NCBI RefSeq assembly: GCF_000934745.1
Contig: NZ_JYNO01000011.1
Location: 124,001 to 188,000 of the forward strand
Source of the DNA: Desulfonatronum thioautotrophicum
Lineage (GTDB): Bacteria > Desulfobacterota > Desulfovibrionia > Desulfovibrionales > Desulfonatronaceae
Length of the DNA stretch: 64,000 nucleotides
Direction: 5' to 3'
Part shown: positions 8,937 through 16,874 of the stretch, one piece after another
Layout: each line of letters opens with the position of its first letter
Numbering within the stretch: the first letter of the stretch is position 1
Made by a program: the position numbers and the translations under genes
The notes under the pieces: generated by a model
The model's database searches: none
What the model saw: the letters and a program-made list of their open reading frames with translations, nothing else
Told to the model about the DNA's origin: nothing

Positions 8937-8963
8937 CTTGCAAAAAACGTATTTTTTAGCAAG
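8937..8963. repeat. AT-rich inverted repeat between divergent ABC importer and ffh
   Basis: CTTGC-AAAAAA, a 4-base centre (CGTA), then TTTTTT-A-GCAAG form an almost perfect palindrome. It stands out in the 440-base intergenic region 8749-9188, which otherwise contains no gene. It could be an operator or a protein-binding site for the importer operon; the T run also permits reading as a weak terminator. Function is inferred only from symmetry. Confidence 0.35.
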
Positions 8964-9112
8964 GTCCGATCACAAAAAATGGAAAAATGCACTTCACGAT
9001 CTTTGCAGGCATGTCTCTTGCGTGGAGCCATTTCAGTGACCTTGATAACGTACGGAAAATGGGCTTGCCGGAGGAGAAAGAAGATAATTTTGCTCCCGAC
9101 CGGCACAGGCGG

Positions 9113-9141
9113 TTGACTCTGCATTGGCTGTCCGATATTTG
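9113..9141 (+). promoter_or_regulatory. Candidate sigma70-type promoter for the ffh operon
   Basis: TTGACT (9113-9118), a 17-base spacer and TATTTG (9136-9141) resemble a housekeeping promoter. A start around 9148 would give a leader of about 40 bases before ffh. No start-site data are available, so this is a sequence match only. Confidence 0.4.
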
Positions 9142-9188
9142 CATATGTTTTCGTTTTTGTCTTGCGAAGCAACAATCCTGGATTTTTC

Positions 9189-10643
9189 ATGTTCGACAGT
9201 CTCGCGGATCGTTTACAGTCCGTTTTCAAAAAAATCCGCGGCCATGGCCGTTTGGATGAGAAAAGCATCCAGGAGGGGTTGCGCGAAGTGCGCTTGGCCC
9301 TGTTGGAGGCGGACGTCAATTTCAAGGTCGTCAAGGACTTCGTGGACCGGGTTCGGGAACGGGCCATGGGCCAGGATGTGCTCTCCAGCCTGACTCCCGG
9401 TCAGCAAGTTGTCAAAATCGTCCATGACGAAATGATTGAACTGCTCGGCGGTGAACACCTGGGGTTGCAACTGCAGGGAAAGCCCCCGGCTGTGATCATG
9501 CTGGTGGGGCTTCAGGGATCGGGAAAGACCACCACGGCCTCCAAATTGGCCCTGCATTTGCGGCGGATGAAGCGCACGCCGTATCTCGTGCCCGCGGATG
9601 TGTATCGCCCCGCGGCCATCGACCAACTGCACAAGCTGGCCTCCCAGCTGGACGTGCCGGCCTTCCCGTCCACTCCAGAAATGCGCCCCGTGGATATCTG
9701 CCTTAAGGCCCGCGACGAGGCTGTGCGTCAAGGGCTGGACGTGGTTCTGGTGGACACTGCTGGGCGGTTGCATATCGATGCGCCGTTGATGGATGAACTT
9801 GCGGCCATCAAGCAGGCTGTCAGCCCACAGGAAATCCTTTTCGTGGCCGACGCCATGACCGGTCAGGACGCGGTCAATGTGGCGGTTTCCTTTGATGAAC
9901 GGCTGGATCTGACTGGAGTCGTGCTGACCAAAATGGAGGGCGACGCCCGAGGTGGTGCGGCACTGTCCATCAAGTCCGTGACCGGCAAGCCCATCAAGTT
10001 TGTGGGCATGGGGGAAAAAGCCAGCGATCTTGAGGTGTTTCATCCTGATCGGGTCGCCTCCCGTATCTTGGGGATGGGAGACATTCTTTCGTTGATCGAG
10101 AAAGCTCAGGGCTCTATTGATCAGCAGGAAGCCGAGGCCCTGCAGCAAAAGATGCAGAAGGCCGAATTTAATCTGGAAGATTTTCGAATCCAGATGCGCC
10201 GTCTGCGCAAGCTCGGTTCCCTGGAAGGCATGCTCAAACTGATTCCGGGGATGGGCGATTTGCGCAAGCAGATGGGCGAGATGAAGATGCCGGAAAAAGA
10301 GATGGGCCGTATGGAGGCGATCATCAACTCCATGACCCCCATGGAACGAAAGAATCCCAAACTGATGAACGCGGGACGCAAGCTTCGGGTGGCCAAGGGT
10401 AGCGGAGTGAAAGTTCAGGATGTGAACGCGTTGTTGAAGAATTTTGAACAGATGCAGAAAATGATGAAAAAAATGACCGCTGGAGGTGGACCCGGCGCCA
10501 TGAAGATGCCGACCGGTGGACTTGGAGGGCTGAAAATGCCGACTGGTCCCGGAACTCCCGGTCTTCCGGCAGGCATGCCTGCCGGTACGACACGATCCAT
10601 GACCAAGAAAAAGAAGGAACGGCGCAAGAAAAAGCGTCGGTGA
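9189..10643 (+). CDS. ffh: Signal recognition particle GTPase Ffh
   Basis: A 484-residue protein that binds signal sequences on nascent chains and 4.5S RNA and docks with FtsY. Start taken at ATG 9189 ([10 protein letters not shown]). N domain residues 1-90; G domain with P-loop [14 protein letters not shown] (about residue 105), VDTAGR and [13 protein letters not shown] domain from about residue 300 with [13 protein letters not shown] and methionine-rich helices. The C-terminus has Gly/Met/Pro-rich repeats and ends in a very basic [12 protein letters not shown] tail, unusual in length. It heads a long plus-strand block of translation genes. Confidence 0.97.
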   Translation: MFDSLADRLQSVFKKIRGHGRLDEKSIQEGLREVRLALLEADVNFKVVKDFVDRVRERAMGQDVLSSLTPGQQVVKIVHDEMIELLGGEHLGLQLQGKPPAVIMLVGLQGSGKTTTASKLALHLRRMKRTPYLVPADVYRPAAIDQLHKLASQLDVPAFPSTPEMRPVDICLKARDEAVRQGLDVVLVDTAGRLHIDAPLMDELAAIKQAVSPQEILFVADAMTGQDAVNVAVSFDERLDLTGVVLTKMEGDARGGAALSIKSVTGKPIKFVGMGEKASDLEVFHPDRVASRILGMGDILSLIEKAQGSIDQQEAEALQQKMQKAEFNLEDFRIQMRRLRKLGSLEGMLKLIPGMGDLRKQMGEMKMPEKEMGRMEAIINSMTPMERKNPKLMNAGRKLRVAKGSGVKVQDVNALLKNFEQMQKMMKKMTAGGGPGAMKMPTGGLGGLKMPTGPGTPGLPAGMPAGTTRSMTKKKKERRKKKRR

Positions 10644-10726
10644 CCACGCTCGGAGAATTGTCCCGTGATGTGGTGTATGTTTTTCGTCTCAACAGGTTCG
10701 ACCAAACAGGAAAGAGGACAGCAGCA

Positions 10727-10981
10727 ATGGCAATGCGAATCAGACTGACCCGGATGGGCTCCAAGAAGAAGCCGTTTTACCGCATCGTGGCCCTGGATAG
10801 CGAAACCCGCCGTGACGGGCGCGCCCTGGATTTTCTGGGGTACTACAATCCAATGAAAGAGCCCAATGAAATCAAGATCGACACCGACAAGGTTCGGGAG
10901 TGGATGGCCAAAGGTGCAAAACCCACGGACACTGTCCGCTCCTTGTTGAACAAAGTGGGCTTTTATCAGCCAACTCCATAA
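10727..10981 (+). CDS. rpsP: 30S ribosomal protein S16
   Basis: An 84-residue protein starting [19 protein letters not shown] at ATG 10727, the canonical S16 N-terminus; AAAGAGGA lies upstream. It is a small-subunit assembly protein. The order ffh-rpsP-khpA-rimM-trmD-rplS is a widely conserved arrangement and supports the assignment. Upstream in-frame codons would add 29 residues unlike S16 and were rejected. Confidence 0.97.
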   Translation: MAMRIRLTRMGSKKKPFYRIVALDSETRRDGRALDFLGYYNPMKEPNEIKIDTDKVREWMAKGAKPTDTVRSLLNKVGFYQPTP

Positions 10982-11082
10982 CGGGTGCTCGACGTTGAAG
11001 CAGGTGATACCCCGGATTCCCCTGAGCAGGCCTGGATTCGTCTCTGGGCCTGAGCAGGCTTTGGTAAGGGAGTGAAGTCGGT

Positions 11083-11313
11083 ATGAAGGAACTCATCGAG
11101 TACATTGCCACCTCTTTGGTGGATCATCCCGAAGCCGTGCAGGTATCCCTGGTGGACGGAGAGCAGTCTTCGATCCTGGAACTTCGCGTGGCCAAGGAAG
11201 ACCTCGGTAAAGTTATCGGGAAGCAGGGCCGCACGGCCAAGGCCTTGCGTACGATTCTCGCCGCGGCATCCGACAAGGCCGACAAACGGGTGGCCTTGGA
11301 AATCGTCGAGTAA
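11083..11313 (+). CDS. khpA: KH-domain RNA-binding protein KhpA
   Basis: A 76-residue single KH domain with the RNA-binding GxxG loop in [19 protein letters not shown] (about residues 44-62). KhpA proteins (formerly YlqC) bind structured RNA, often with KhpB/Jag, and sit between rpsP and rimM as here. Start ATG 11083 is preceded by GGGAG. No anomalies seen. Confidence 0.92.
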   Translation: MKELIEYIATSLVDHPEAVQVSLVDGEQSSILELRVAKEDLGKVIGKQGRTAKALRTILAAASDKADKRVALEIVE

Positions 11314-11332
11314 TCTGACCGGGGCGGCTGTC

Positions 11333-12022
11333 GTGAACGTTGGCGGGCCTGGTCAGGGGCTGGGCAAAGGTGATCCCGCACATACCCCAGGGCATACTGG
11401 GCATCCACGAGGATTGACCCACATATCAGGGCAATCACCAGGGCAATCACCAGAGCAATCACTGGTCCTGGTCGGTGAGATCATCAAACCGCACGGCTTG
11501 AAGGGGGAGTTCAGCGTCAAGATACACGTGGAATCCCCTGATTTTTTTAGCCAGGTTTCCCGCCTTTATCTTCGGCGAGCAGCCGGAGAGCGTGCTCGGC
11601 GTGTCGGTGTGACCTCACAGCGAAACCATAATGGTCGGGTACTCCTCTGCCTGGAGCAGATCCAAGGTCGGGACCAGGTGGAGCGGATGCGCGGAGCCGA
11701 ATTGCTGGTTCGGCCGGAGGACCTGCCGCGAGTTTCCGCGGAAGACGTCTTTTTGCATGACCTGATCGGCATGCTGGTTGCGTTGCCCTCCGAGGAATCC
11801 CTGGGGAAGATCTCCGCTGTTTCCATCAATGCCGGACAAGAGGTTTGGACCATTCGCACCGCGGCCGAACAGGAGGTTTTATTCCCAGCCCATCCGGATT
11901 TTATTCTGGCGTTGGATATGGACACGAGAACCGTGTGCATTGATCCGCCCCCAGGATTGCTGGAGCTGTATTTGGGTGAGGACAGCGAAAGAGAACGGCA
12001 AAAGGGCGCCCAGGGCGAGTAA
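11333..12022 (+). CDS. rimM: 16S rRNA processing protein RimM
   Basis: The core starts at LVLVGEIIKPHGLKGEFSV and shows the N-terminal beta-barrel, then a PRC-barrel (EDVFLHDLIGMLV, EVWTIR, FPAHPDFILALD). RimM binds S19 and helps mature the 30S head. The start is uncertain: no ATG precedes the core closely. GTG at 11333 gives 229 residues with a Gly/Pro/His-rich extension; TTG at 11414 gives a shorter form. The extension includes a 12-base tandem repeat encoding GQSP units. Confidence 0.9.
   Translation: MNVGGPGQGLGKGDPAHTPGHTGHPRGLTHISGQSPGQSPEQSLVLVGEIIKPHGLKGEFSVKIHVESPDFFSQVSRLYLRRAAGERARRVGVTSQRNHNGRVLLCLEQIQGRDQVERMRGAELLVRPEDLPRVSAEDVFLHDLIGMLVALPSEESLGKISAVSINAGQEVWTIRTAAEQEVLFPAHPDFILALDMDTRTVCIDPPPGLLELYLGEDSERERQKGAQGE
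11427..11462 (+). repeat. 12-bp tandem repeat (3 copies) at the 5' end of rimM
   Basis: CAGGGCAATCAC occurs twice exactly and a third time with one change (CAGAGCAATCAC). In the rimM frame it encodes GQSP-GQSP-EQSL. It lies just before the conserved RimM core and may be in a coding extension or in the leader, depending on the true start. Confidence 0.85.
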
Positions 12023-12054
12023 TTGACAGGCTTGCGCATTGTCAGGTCCGAAAC

Positions 12055-13338
12055 ATGCATTTCAATATTATCACGCTTTTTCCGGAGTTCTTTGCTTCGG
12101 TGTTGCATTGTGGGCTTCTGGGCAAGGCGCTGGAACAGGGGATGATCACGATCCGGCTGATCAACCCCAGGGATTTTTCCCAGGATCGTCATCGCACTGT
12201 GGACGACCGTCCCTACGGAGGCGGGCCGGGAATGGTCATGACCTTGCCGCCACTGGCATTGGCCCTGCGCTCGCTGGAAGAACCGGGGAGGATGGCCCTG
12301 CTCTGTCCGAAAGGTCGTCCCTTGGATCATGAGCTGGCCTGTTCTTTGGCAGGTGAGCAGGTGGTGACCTTGATCTGTGGACGGTACGAAGGGATCGATC
12401 ATCGCCTGGAGTCCCTCTTCCCTGTGGAGACGATCAGTGTTGGCGGTGTGGTGCTCAACGGTGGAGAGACGCCGGCGCTGCAGGTCGTTGAGGCGGTTTC
12501 CCGGCTCCTTCCAGGTTTCATGGGGCATCAGGAATCGTTCGCCGAAGAGACGTTCGTTCAAGGGCTTTTGGAATATCCACACTATACGCGGCCTGAGGTA
12601 TTTGAGGGAGTGCGCGTTCCGGAAGTGCTGCTTTCCGGGGACCACGCCCGAATTGCCGCGTGGCGCCGCAAAGAGTCCCTGCGCGCCACTTTGGAGCTGC
12701 GTCCGGACCTGCTCCGTGAAGCGGTCTTGAAATCCGAGGATACCCGGCTTCTGCGGGCATTGTCCCAGGAGCGGCCGCGGGTGGCCCGGAACTGCTTTCT
12801 CGCTCTGGTGCACGCACCGGTCCTGAACAAGTTCGGTCAGAGCGGGGCGGTTTCTTTGACAAATCTGGATATCCACGATATTGCCCGCTGTTCTCGTACC
12901 TACGGTATCGGGGGGTACTTCGTCTGCACTCCTTTGCAAGATCAGCAACAGCTGGCTGCCCGCCTGCTGGACCACTGGCTACGCGGACCCGGAGCCGGGG
13001 CGAATCCGGATCGCGGTGAAGCCCTACGCCTGGTGCGGATCGTGGACGATGTAGAGCAGGCCTCGGAAGCCATTGCCCGGCATTGTGGCCAGAGACCGTT
13101 GCTGGTGGCCACATCAGCCCGCGAAGGCGGTGATATGACATTTGCGCAGGTTCGTGAACTGCTGGAGGACCAGTCGGTGCTCCTGGTTCTGGGCACTGGG
13201 TACGGCTTGGCTCCAGAAGTACAGGAACACTGTTCCGGAACGTTGCGCCCGGTGCGTATGCTTAGTGATTACAACCATCTATCTGTGCGTGCCGCAGCCG
13301 CGATCATCCTGGATCGGATTCTGGGTGATGAGGGATAA
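12055..13338 (+). CDS. trmD: tRNA (guanine37-N1)-methyltransferase TrmD fused to a second RNA methyltransferase domain
   Basis: A 427-residue protein, nearly twice usual TrmD (about 240). Residues 1-235 are TrmD: MHFNIITLFPEFF, DDRPYGGGPGMVM, LICGRYEGIDHRL and the SPOUT knot with SVGGVVLNGGETPAL. Residues about 245-427 form a second SPOUT-like domain (VARNCFLALVHAPVLNK, LDIHDIARCSRTYGIGGYFV, LLVLGTGYGLAPEV, MLSDYNHLSVRAAAAIILDR) of the RNA_Me_trans type known as a C-terminal fusion in Desulfovibrio-like bacteria. TrmD makes m1G37 in tRNA; the target of the second domain is unknown. Confidence 0.95.
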   Translation: MHFNIITLFPEFFASVLHCGLLGKALEQGMITIRLINPRDFSQDRHRTVDDRPYGGGPGMVMTLPPLALALRSLEEPGRMALLCPKGRPLDHELACSLAGEQVVTLICGRYEGIDHRLESLFPVETISVGGVVLNGGETPALQVVEAVSRLLPGFMGHQESFAEETFVQGLLEYPHYTRPEVFEGVRVPEVLLSGDHARIAAWRRKESLRATLELRPDLLREAVLKSEDTRLLRALSQERPRVARNCFLALVHAPVLNKFGQSGAVSLTNLDIHDIARCSRTYGIGGYFVCTPLQDQQQLAARLLDHWLRGPGAGANPDRGEALRLVRIVDDVEQASEAIARHCGQRPLLVATSAREGGDMTFAQVRELLEDQSVLLVLGTGYGLAPEVQEHCSGTLRPVRMLSDYNHLSVRAAAAIILDRILGDEG

Positions 13339-13465
13339 TTCTGAAAAGGCTGATTCCGAGCCGATTTACAGCAACAGCAGCGCACTATCCCCGGTACAAC
13401 GCTGGAGTTTACTAGAGGGTTTTGCCCAAGCAGATTTATTATTCGATATAGAAGGAGAGTTGGTC

Positions 13466-13819
13466 ATGGATTTGATGAAAAAAATTGAATATTCCCAGAT
13501 GCGCATGGATATCCCATCGTTCAAGGCGGGGGACACGGTCAAGGTTCATGTGCGGATCATCGAGGGAGATAAAGAACGGATTCAGATGTTTGAGGGTGTG
13601 GTGCTCTGCAGGCATCGAGGCACCACCAACGCCACCTTTACCGTTCGGAAAATGTCGGACGGCGTCGGTGTTGAGCGGATTTTTCCTTTGCATTCTCCCT
13701 TCATCGAACGTGTTGAGGTTCTCAGCGAAGGCCGGGTTCGCCGTAGCCGGATATTCTATCTGCGCAAGCTGCGAGGCAAGGCCAGTCGAATCAAATCCAA
13801 GAATGCCTGGGATAATTAA
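13466..13819 (+). CDS. rplS: 50S ribosomal protein L19
   Basis: A 117-residue protein from ATG 13466 with AAGGAGA upstream. It contains [22 protein letters not shown], the Q-FEGVV motif and [16 protein letters not shown], all standard L19 features; it sits at the 30S-50S interface. It directly follows trmD as in most bacteria. No anomalies. Confidence 0.97.
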   Translation: MDLMKKIEYSQMRMDIPSFKAGDTVKVHVRIIEGDKERIQMFEGVVLCRHRGTTNATFTVRKMSDGVGVERIFPLHSPFIERVEVLSEGRVRRSRIFYLRKLRGKASRIKSKNAWDN

Positions 13820-13827
13820 CGCTTCTC

Positions 13828-14511
13828 GTGTCCGGGCCAATACATCGGTCCATATCCGGAGTGCATGCGCAGCCCGGCCTCGTCCTGACCGCTGGTGTGG
13901 ACGAGGCCGGGCGGGGATGTTTGGCTGGACCAGTGGTTGCCGGGGCGGTTATTCTTCCCGCAGCTTATGATTTGCCTGGCCTGACAGACTCCAAAAAACT
14001 CCGGGCCGGGGCACGTGAGCGGATGGCTCTGGCCATCCGAGGGCAGGCCCTGAGTTGGTCCCTGGGGCTGGCATGGCCGCGGGAAATCGAGCAGGTGAAT
14101 ATCCTGCGTGCCTCGTTGCTGGCCATGGCGCGTGCGGTCCGCACACTGAAGGTTCCCCCGGATGCATTGATCATTGATGGACCGCATCGGGTCCCGCTTG
14201 ACTTGCCGCAACAGGCTCGAATCAAGGCGGATGCCACTGTTCCCGCTGTTTCCGCGGCATCAATATTGGCCAAGACATATCGCGACAAACTCCTGACCGC
14301 CTTGGACCGTCGCTATCCGGGCTATGATTTTGCGATCCACAAGGGCTACCCCACAGCCCGGCATCTTGAGGCTCTGCGCCGCCACGGACCGGCTCCGGTT
14401 CATCGGCGGACCTTCAAAGGGGTTGCGCCTGAAAGGGTTGTGGGTCAGAGGGAGCTTCCGATGCAACGTCCAGGGCAACTTCCAGAACAGCTATGGTTGC
14501 CGGGCATTTGA
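13828..14511 (+). CDS. rnhB: Ribonuclease HII
   Basis: About 227 residues from GTG 13828 (a later GTG at 13861 is also possible). It removes RNA from RNA/DNA hybrids and starts ribonucleotide excision repair. Catalytic acidic residues lie in AGVDEAGRG (D and E), LIIDG and [17 protein letters not shown], with the TDSKKL motif at about residue 53. Starts 9 bases after rplS and overlaps yraN by 19 bases, so it is in the translation operon. Confidence 0.93.
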   Translation: MSGPIHRSISGVHAQPGLVLTAGVDEAGRGCLAGPVVAGAVILPAAYDLPGLTDSKKLRAGARERMALAIRGQALSWSLGLAWPREIEQVNILRASLLAMARAVRTLKVPPDALIIDGPHRVPLDLPQQARIKADATVPAVSAASILAKTYRDKLLTALDRRYPGYDFAIHKGYPTARHLEALRRHGPAPVHRRTFKGVAPERVVGQRELPMQRPGQLPEQLWLPGI

Positions 14512-14897
14512 TCCAAGGCCGGGCCGGAGAGGACGCCGCGGTTCAGCTTTTGGAGACACTGGGCTTCCAGATTTTGGAACGTAATTGGCGTTGCCGGGCC
14601 GGGGAAGTGGACGTGGTTTGTCTTGACCGAGATACCGTTGTCTTTGTGGAAGTTCGAACCAGGGGAAACGCTGCCCGCACCTCTCCAGCCCAGAGCGTGA
14701 CCCGCTCCAAAGTCACCAAACTGGTCCGGGCTGCCAGCTTCTACCTCAGTCAGCGTGATTGGTGGGAACGCCCCTGCCGATTTGACGTCGTCGCAGTGGT
14801 GCACGCGACCCAGGGCTACCGATTGGAGCACATTCCCGATGCCTTTTCCTTCCCCCAGACTCTGGGTCGTGGCCGGAACCCTTGGCAACCCTGGTGA
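14493..14897 (+). CDS. yraN: UPF0102 family (YraN) nuclease-like protein
   Basis: A 134-residue protein with [49 protein letters not shown] split over residues 9-57, the RecB/Holliday-resolvase-like fold with the GE-D-V--D and VEVR motifs of UPF0102. It overlaps rnhB at its start and rsmI at its end (59 bases), as is usual in this neighbourhood. Biochemical role is unproven; a DNA-processing role is inferred from fold. Confidence 0.9.
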   Translation: MVAGHLIQGRAGEDAAVQLLETLGFQILERNWRCRAGEVDVVCLDRDTVVFVEVRTRGNAARTSPAQSVTRSKVTKLVRAASFYLSQRDWWERPCRFDVVAVVHATQGYRLEHIPDAFSFPQTLGRGRNPWQPW

Positions 14898-15705
14898 CTT
14901 TTCTCCTCGGGCTCACGAGGTCATCCGGAGTGCTGACCTGATTCTGGCTGAAGACACCCGCCGGGCCGGATTGTTTTTTCAACGTCACGGGGTCGTTCCG
15001 AGCGGAGTGATGCGCAGTTTCTACGAGCATAACGAGGAGGATCGCATTCCTTCGGTCCTGGAAGCGTTGAAACAGGGCAAAAACGTGGCTTTGATTTCCG
15101 ATGCCGGCACCCCTCTGATCGGCGATCCCGGCTATCGTCTCGTTCGGGCCTGTCGGGCCGCCGGGTTTCTCGTCTCTCCCGTTCCGGGACCGTGCGCTCC
15201 AGTGGCAGCCCTGTGCGCTTCCGGTCTCCCCCCTTCTCCATTTTCCTTTCTCGGTTTTTTGCCTCGCCAATCTGGAGACCAACGGCGGTTGTTCCATTCA
15301 TGGGCCGGCATGGCGACAACCCTGGTTTTTTTCGAACGGAACTCCCGTTTGCGAGCCACCTTGCGTATAGCTCTGGAGTGTCTTGGGCCCCGAGAAATCT
15401 GTCTCGCCCGTGAATTGACCAAGGACCACGAGCAGATTATCCATGGTCGCTTGGAGGCCCATGATGATATGCAATGGGACCCTCGCGGTGAGGTGACCGT
15501 CTTAATTGGACCTCCGAGCCCTCCGTCCAAAACCTTGGACACGGAAGTGGACCAACTCTTGTCCAATGAGATGCTTTCCGGCCCGCCAAAGAAGGTGGCC
15601 GCTCGCGTTGCTGGCAAGGTTCACGGGTGGTCCTCCAAGGAAATTTACGCCCGCTTGATGGCCATCGCCAAATCCGGATCCGCATCTTCCCCGGGAAACG
15701 CATGA
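14839..15705 (+). CDS. rsmI: 16S rRNA (cytidine1402-2'-O)-methyltransferase RsmI
   Basis: About 288 residues from ATG 14839 ([20 protein letters not shown]). Tetrapyrrole-methylase fold: AEDTRRAGLFFQRHG, LISDAGTPLIGDPGYRLV, and VSPVPGPCAPVAALCASGLPP split around residue 120. It methylates the ribose of C1402 in the decoding centre. The start is inside yraN, and the stop overlaps the next gene by 4 bases (ATGA). The C-terminal KVAARVAGKVHGWSSKEIYARLM helix pair is typical. Confidence 0.93.
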   Translation: MPFPSPRLWVVAGTLGNPGDFSPRAHEVIRSADLILAEDTRRAGLFFQRHGVVPSGVMRSFYEHNEEDRIPSVLEALKQGKNVALISDAGTPLIGDPGYRLVRACRAAGFLVSPVPGPCAPVAALCASGLPPSPFSFLGFLPRQSGDQRRLFHSWAGMATTLVFFERNSRLRATLRIALECLGPREICLARELTKDHEQIIHGRLEAHDDMQWDPRGEVTVLIGPPSPPSKTLDTEVDQLLSNEMLSGPPKKVAARVAGKVHGWSSKEIYARLMAIAKSGSASSPGNA

Positions 15706-16484
15706 ACACTTCGGAGACGCGACCGCCAAATCCCAGCTTTCGGGACATGCTGGTGATTTTTTTGCGTACATATGCCGTGGGCGCGAATTACAATACCCGC
15801 GGCATGCAGAATGTCGGGTTGGCGCTGACCCTTGAGCCCGGGTTGCGCAGCATTCACCGGGATGCCCGGGAATTGCAAAAGGCCCGTCGACGCGCGCTGC
15901 AACACTACAACACCCATCCTTTCTGGACACCGCTCTTGGCGGGTATTTTTCTCTCCCTGGAGCGGGACATCTCCAGGGGGGTACTCCCGGCGCCCATGCT
16001 GCAGCGGGTCAAAAACACCACAACCTACACGCTCTCGGCGTTGGGTGATTCATTTTTCAGCGGGGCGCTGCTGGTACTTTGCATCCTCTTATTGACCCTG
16101 TTGCTTGTTGTAGGGTGGTTTGGGTTTGCTTGGCTGTGGCTCATGTTCTGCATTTTGGGCGTACAGCTTTTCAAGTTGATGACGTTTATCGGCGGTTTCC
16201 GCGAGGGTATCGGGTTTTTAAGCCGCTTGAAACGCTGGAATCTTATCAATTGGAGCCAACGGATCAAACTGGTCAATGCCGGGCTGCTGTTGGTGCTTTG
16301 GTGGCAGCTCTGGCCTGAGCTGGGCAGCGTCGGCGAACCATGGTGGGCCTGGATTTTTTGGACCACGGCGGTTCTGGTGAGTGTTTTCGGTGCATTCTGG
16401 TTCCGTTTTTCTCGACTCTGGTTTGTCCCGGCCATCCTGATGCTCTGGATTGGACTCTTAGCCACCTGGAATGGTGGTATTTGA
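15702..16484 (+). CDS. PTS mannose-family EIID component
   Basis: A 260-residue membrane protein of the EII-Man D family: LRTYAVGANYNTRGMQNVGLALTL, EPGLRSIHRD and HYNTHPFWTPLLAGIFLSLERD are family blocks, followed by four to five hydrophobic helices near the C-terminus. EIID forms the sugar channel with EIIC. Its ATG overlaps the rsmI stop. No EIIA, EIIB or EIIC gene is present beside it; only HPr and EI follow, so it depends on components elsewhere or has lost transport function. Confidence 0.85.
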   Translation: MNTSETRPPNPSFRDMLVIFLRTYAVGANYNTRGMQNVGLALTLEPGLRSIHRDARELQKARRRALQHYNTHPFWTPLLAGIFLSLERDISRGVLPAPMLQRVKNTTTYTLSALGDSFFSGALLVLCILLLTLLLVVGWFGFAWLWLMFCILGVQLFKLMTFIGGFREGIGFLSRLKRWNLINWSQRIKLVNAGLLLVLWWQLWPELGSVGEPWWAWIFWTTAVLVSVFGAFWFRFSRLWFVPAILMLWIGLLATWNGGI

Positions 16485-16589
16485 GGCTGGAGAAGAAAAT
16501 GCAAAGTGTGCAGATGCGAGCAGGGCGTGTTTTTCTGGTGTCAACCAGATACAGCGCCCGATAAACCTCCAAATCAGGTTGACGGAAGT

Positions 16590-16874
16590 ATGGATGTACT
16601 TGATGTGGTGAGTCGAAAGGTATTCGTGGCCAACGAACTGGGGTTGCATGCCCGGCCGGCGGCGCGTCTGGCCCGGGAGGCCCAGAAATACTCCGCGCGG
16701 ATTACACTGCTTTTCCAGGAACAGGAAGTGGACGCCAAAAGCATTCTCGATTTGTTGACTCTGGCTCTGGGGCCCGGCTGCGCCGTGGAATTGAAAGCCC
16801 AGGGACAGGATGCCCAACTCGCCCTGGAACGGCTCGAGCAGCTGTTTTTGAACCGTTTTGAAGAGGAGCGATAG
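16590..16874 (+). CDS. ptsH: Phosphocarrier protein HPr
   Basis: About 94 residues from ATG 16590. The phosphoryl-accepting histidine is His20 in ELGLHARPAARL; the DAKSILDLLTL region carries the serine equivalent to the regulatory Ser46. It passes phosphate from EI to EIIA domains. Stop and the ptsI GTG start share one base. Confidence 0.92.
   Translation: MDVLDVVSRKVFVANELGLHARPAARLAREAQKYSARITLLFQEQEVDAKSILDLLTLALGPGCAVELKAQGQDAQLALERLEQLFLNRFEEER

Noticed and set aside
8749-9188. TPP riboswitch for the NMT1-type importer
   Set aside because: No CTGAGA or related TPP aptamer consensus was found on the minus strand of this leader.
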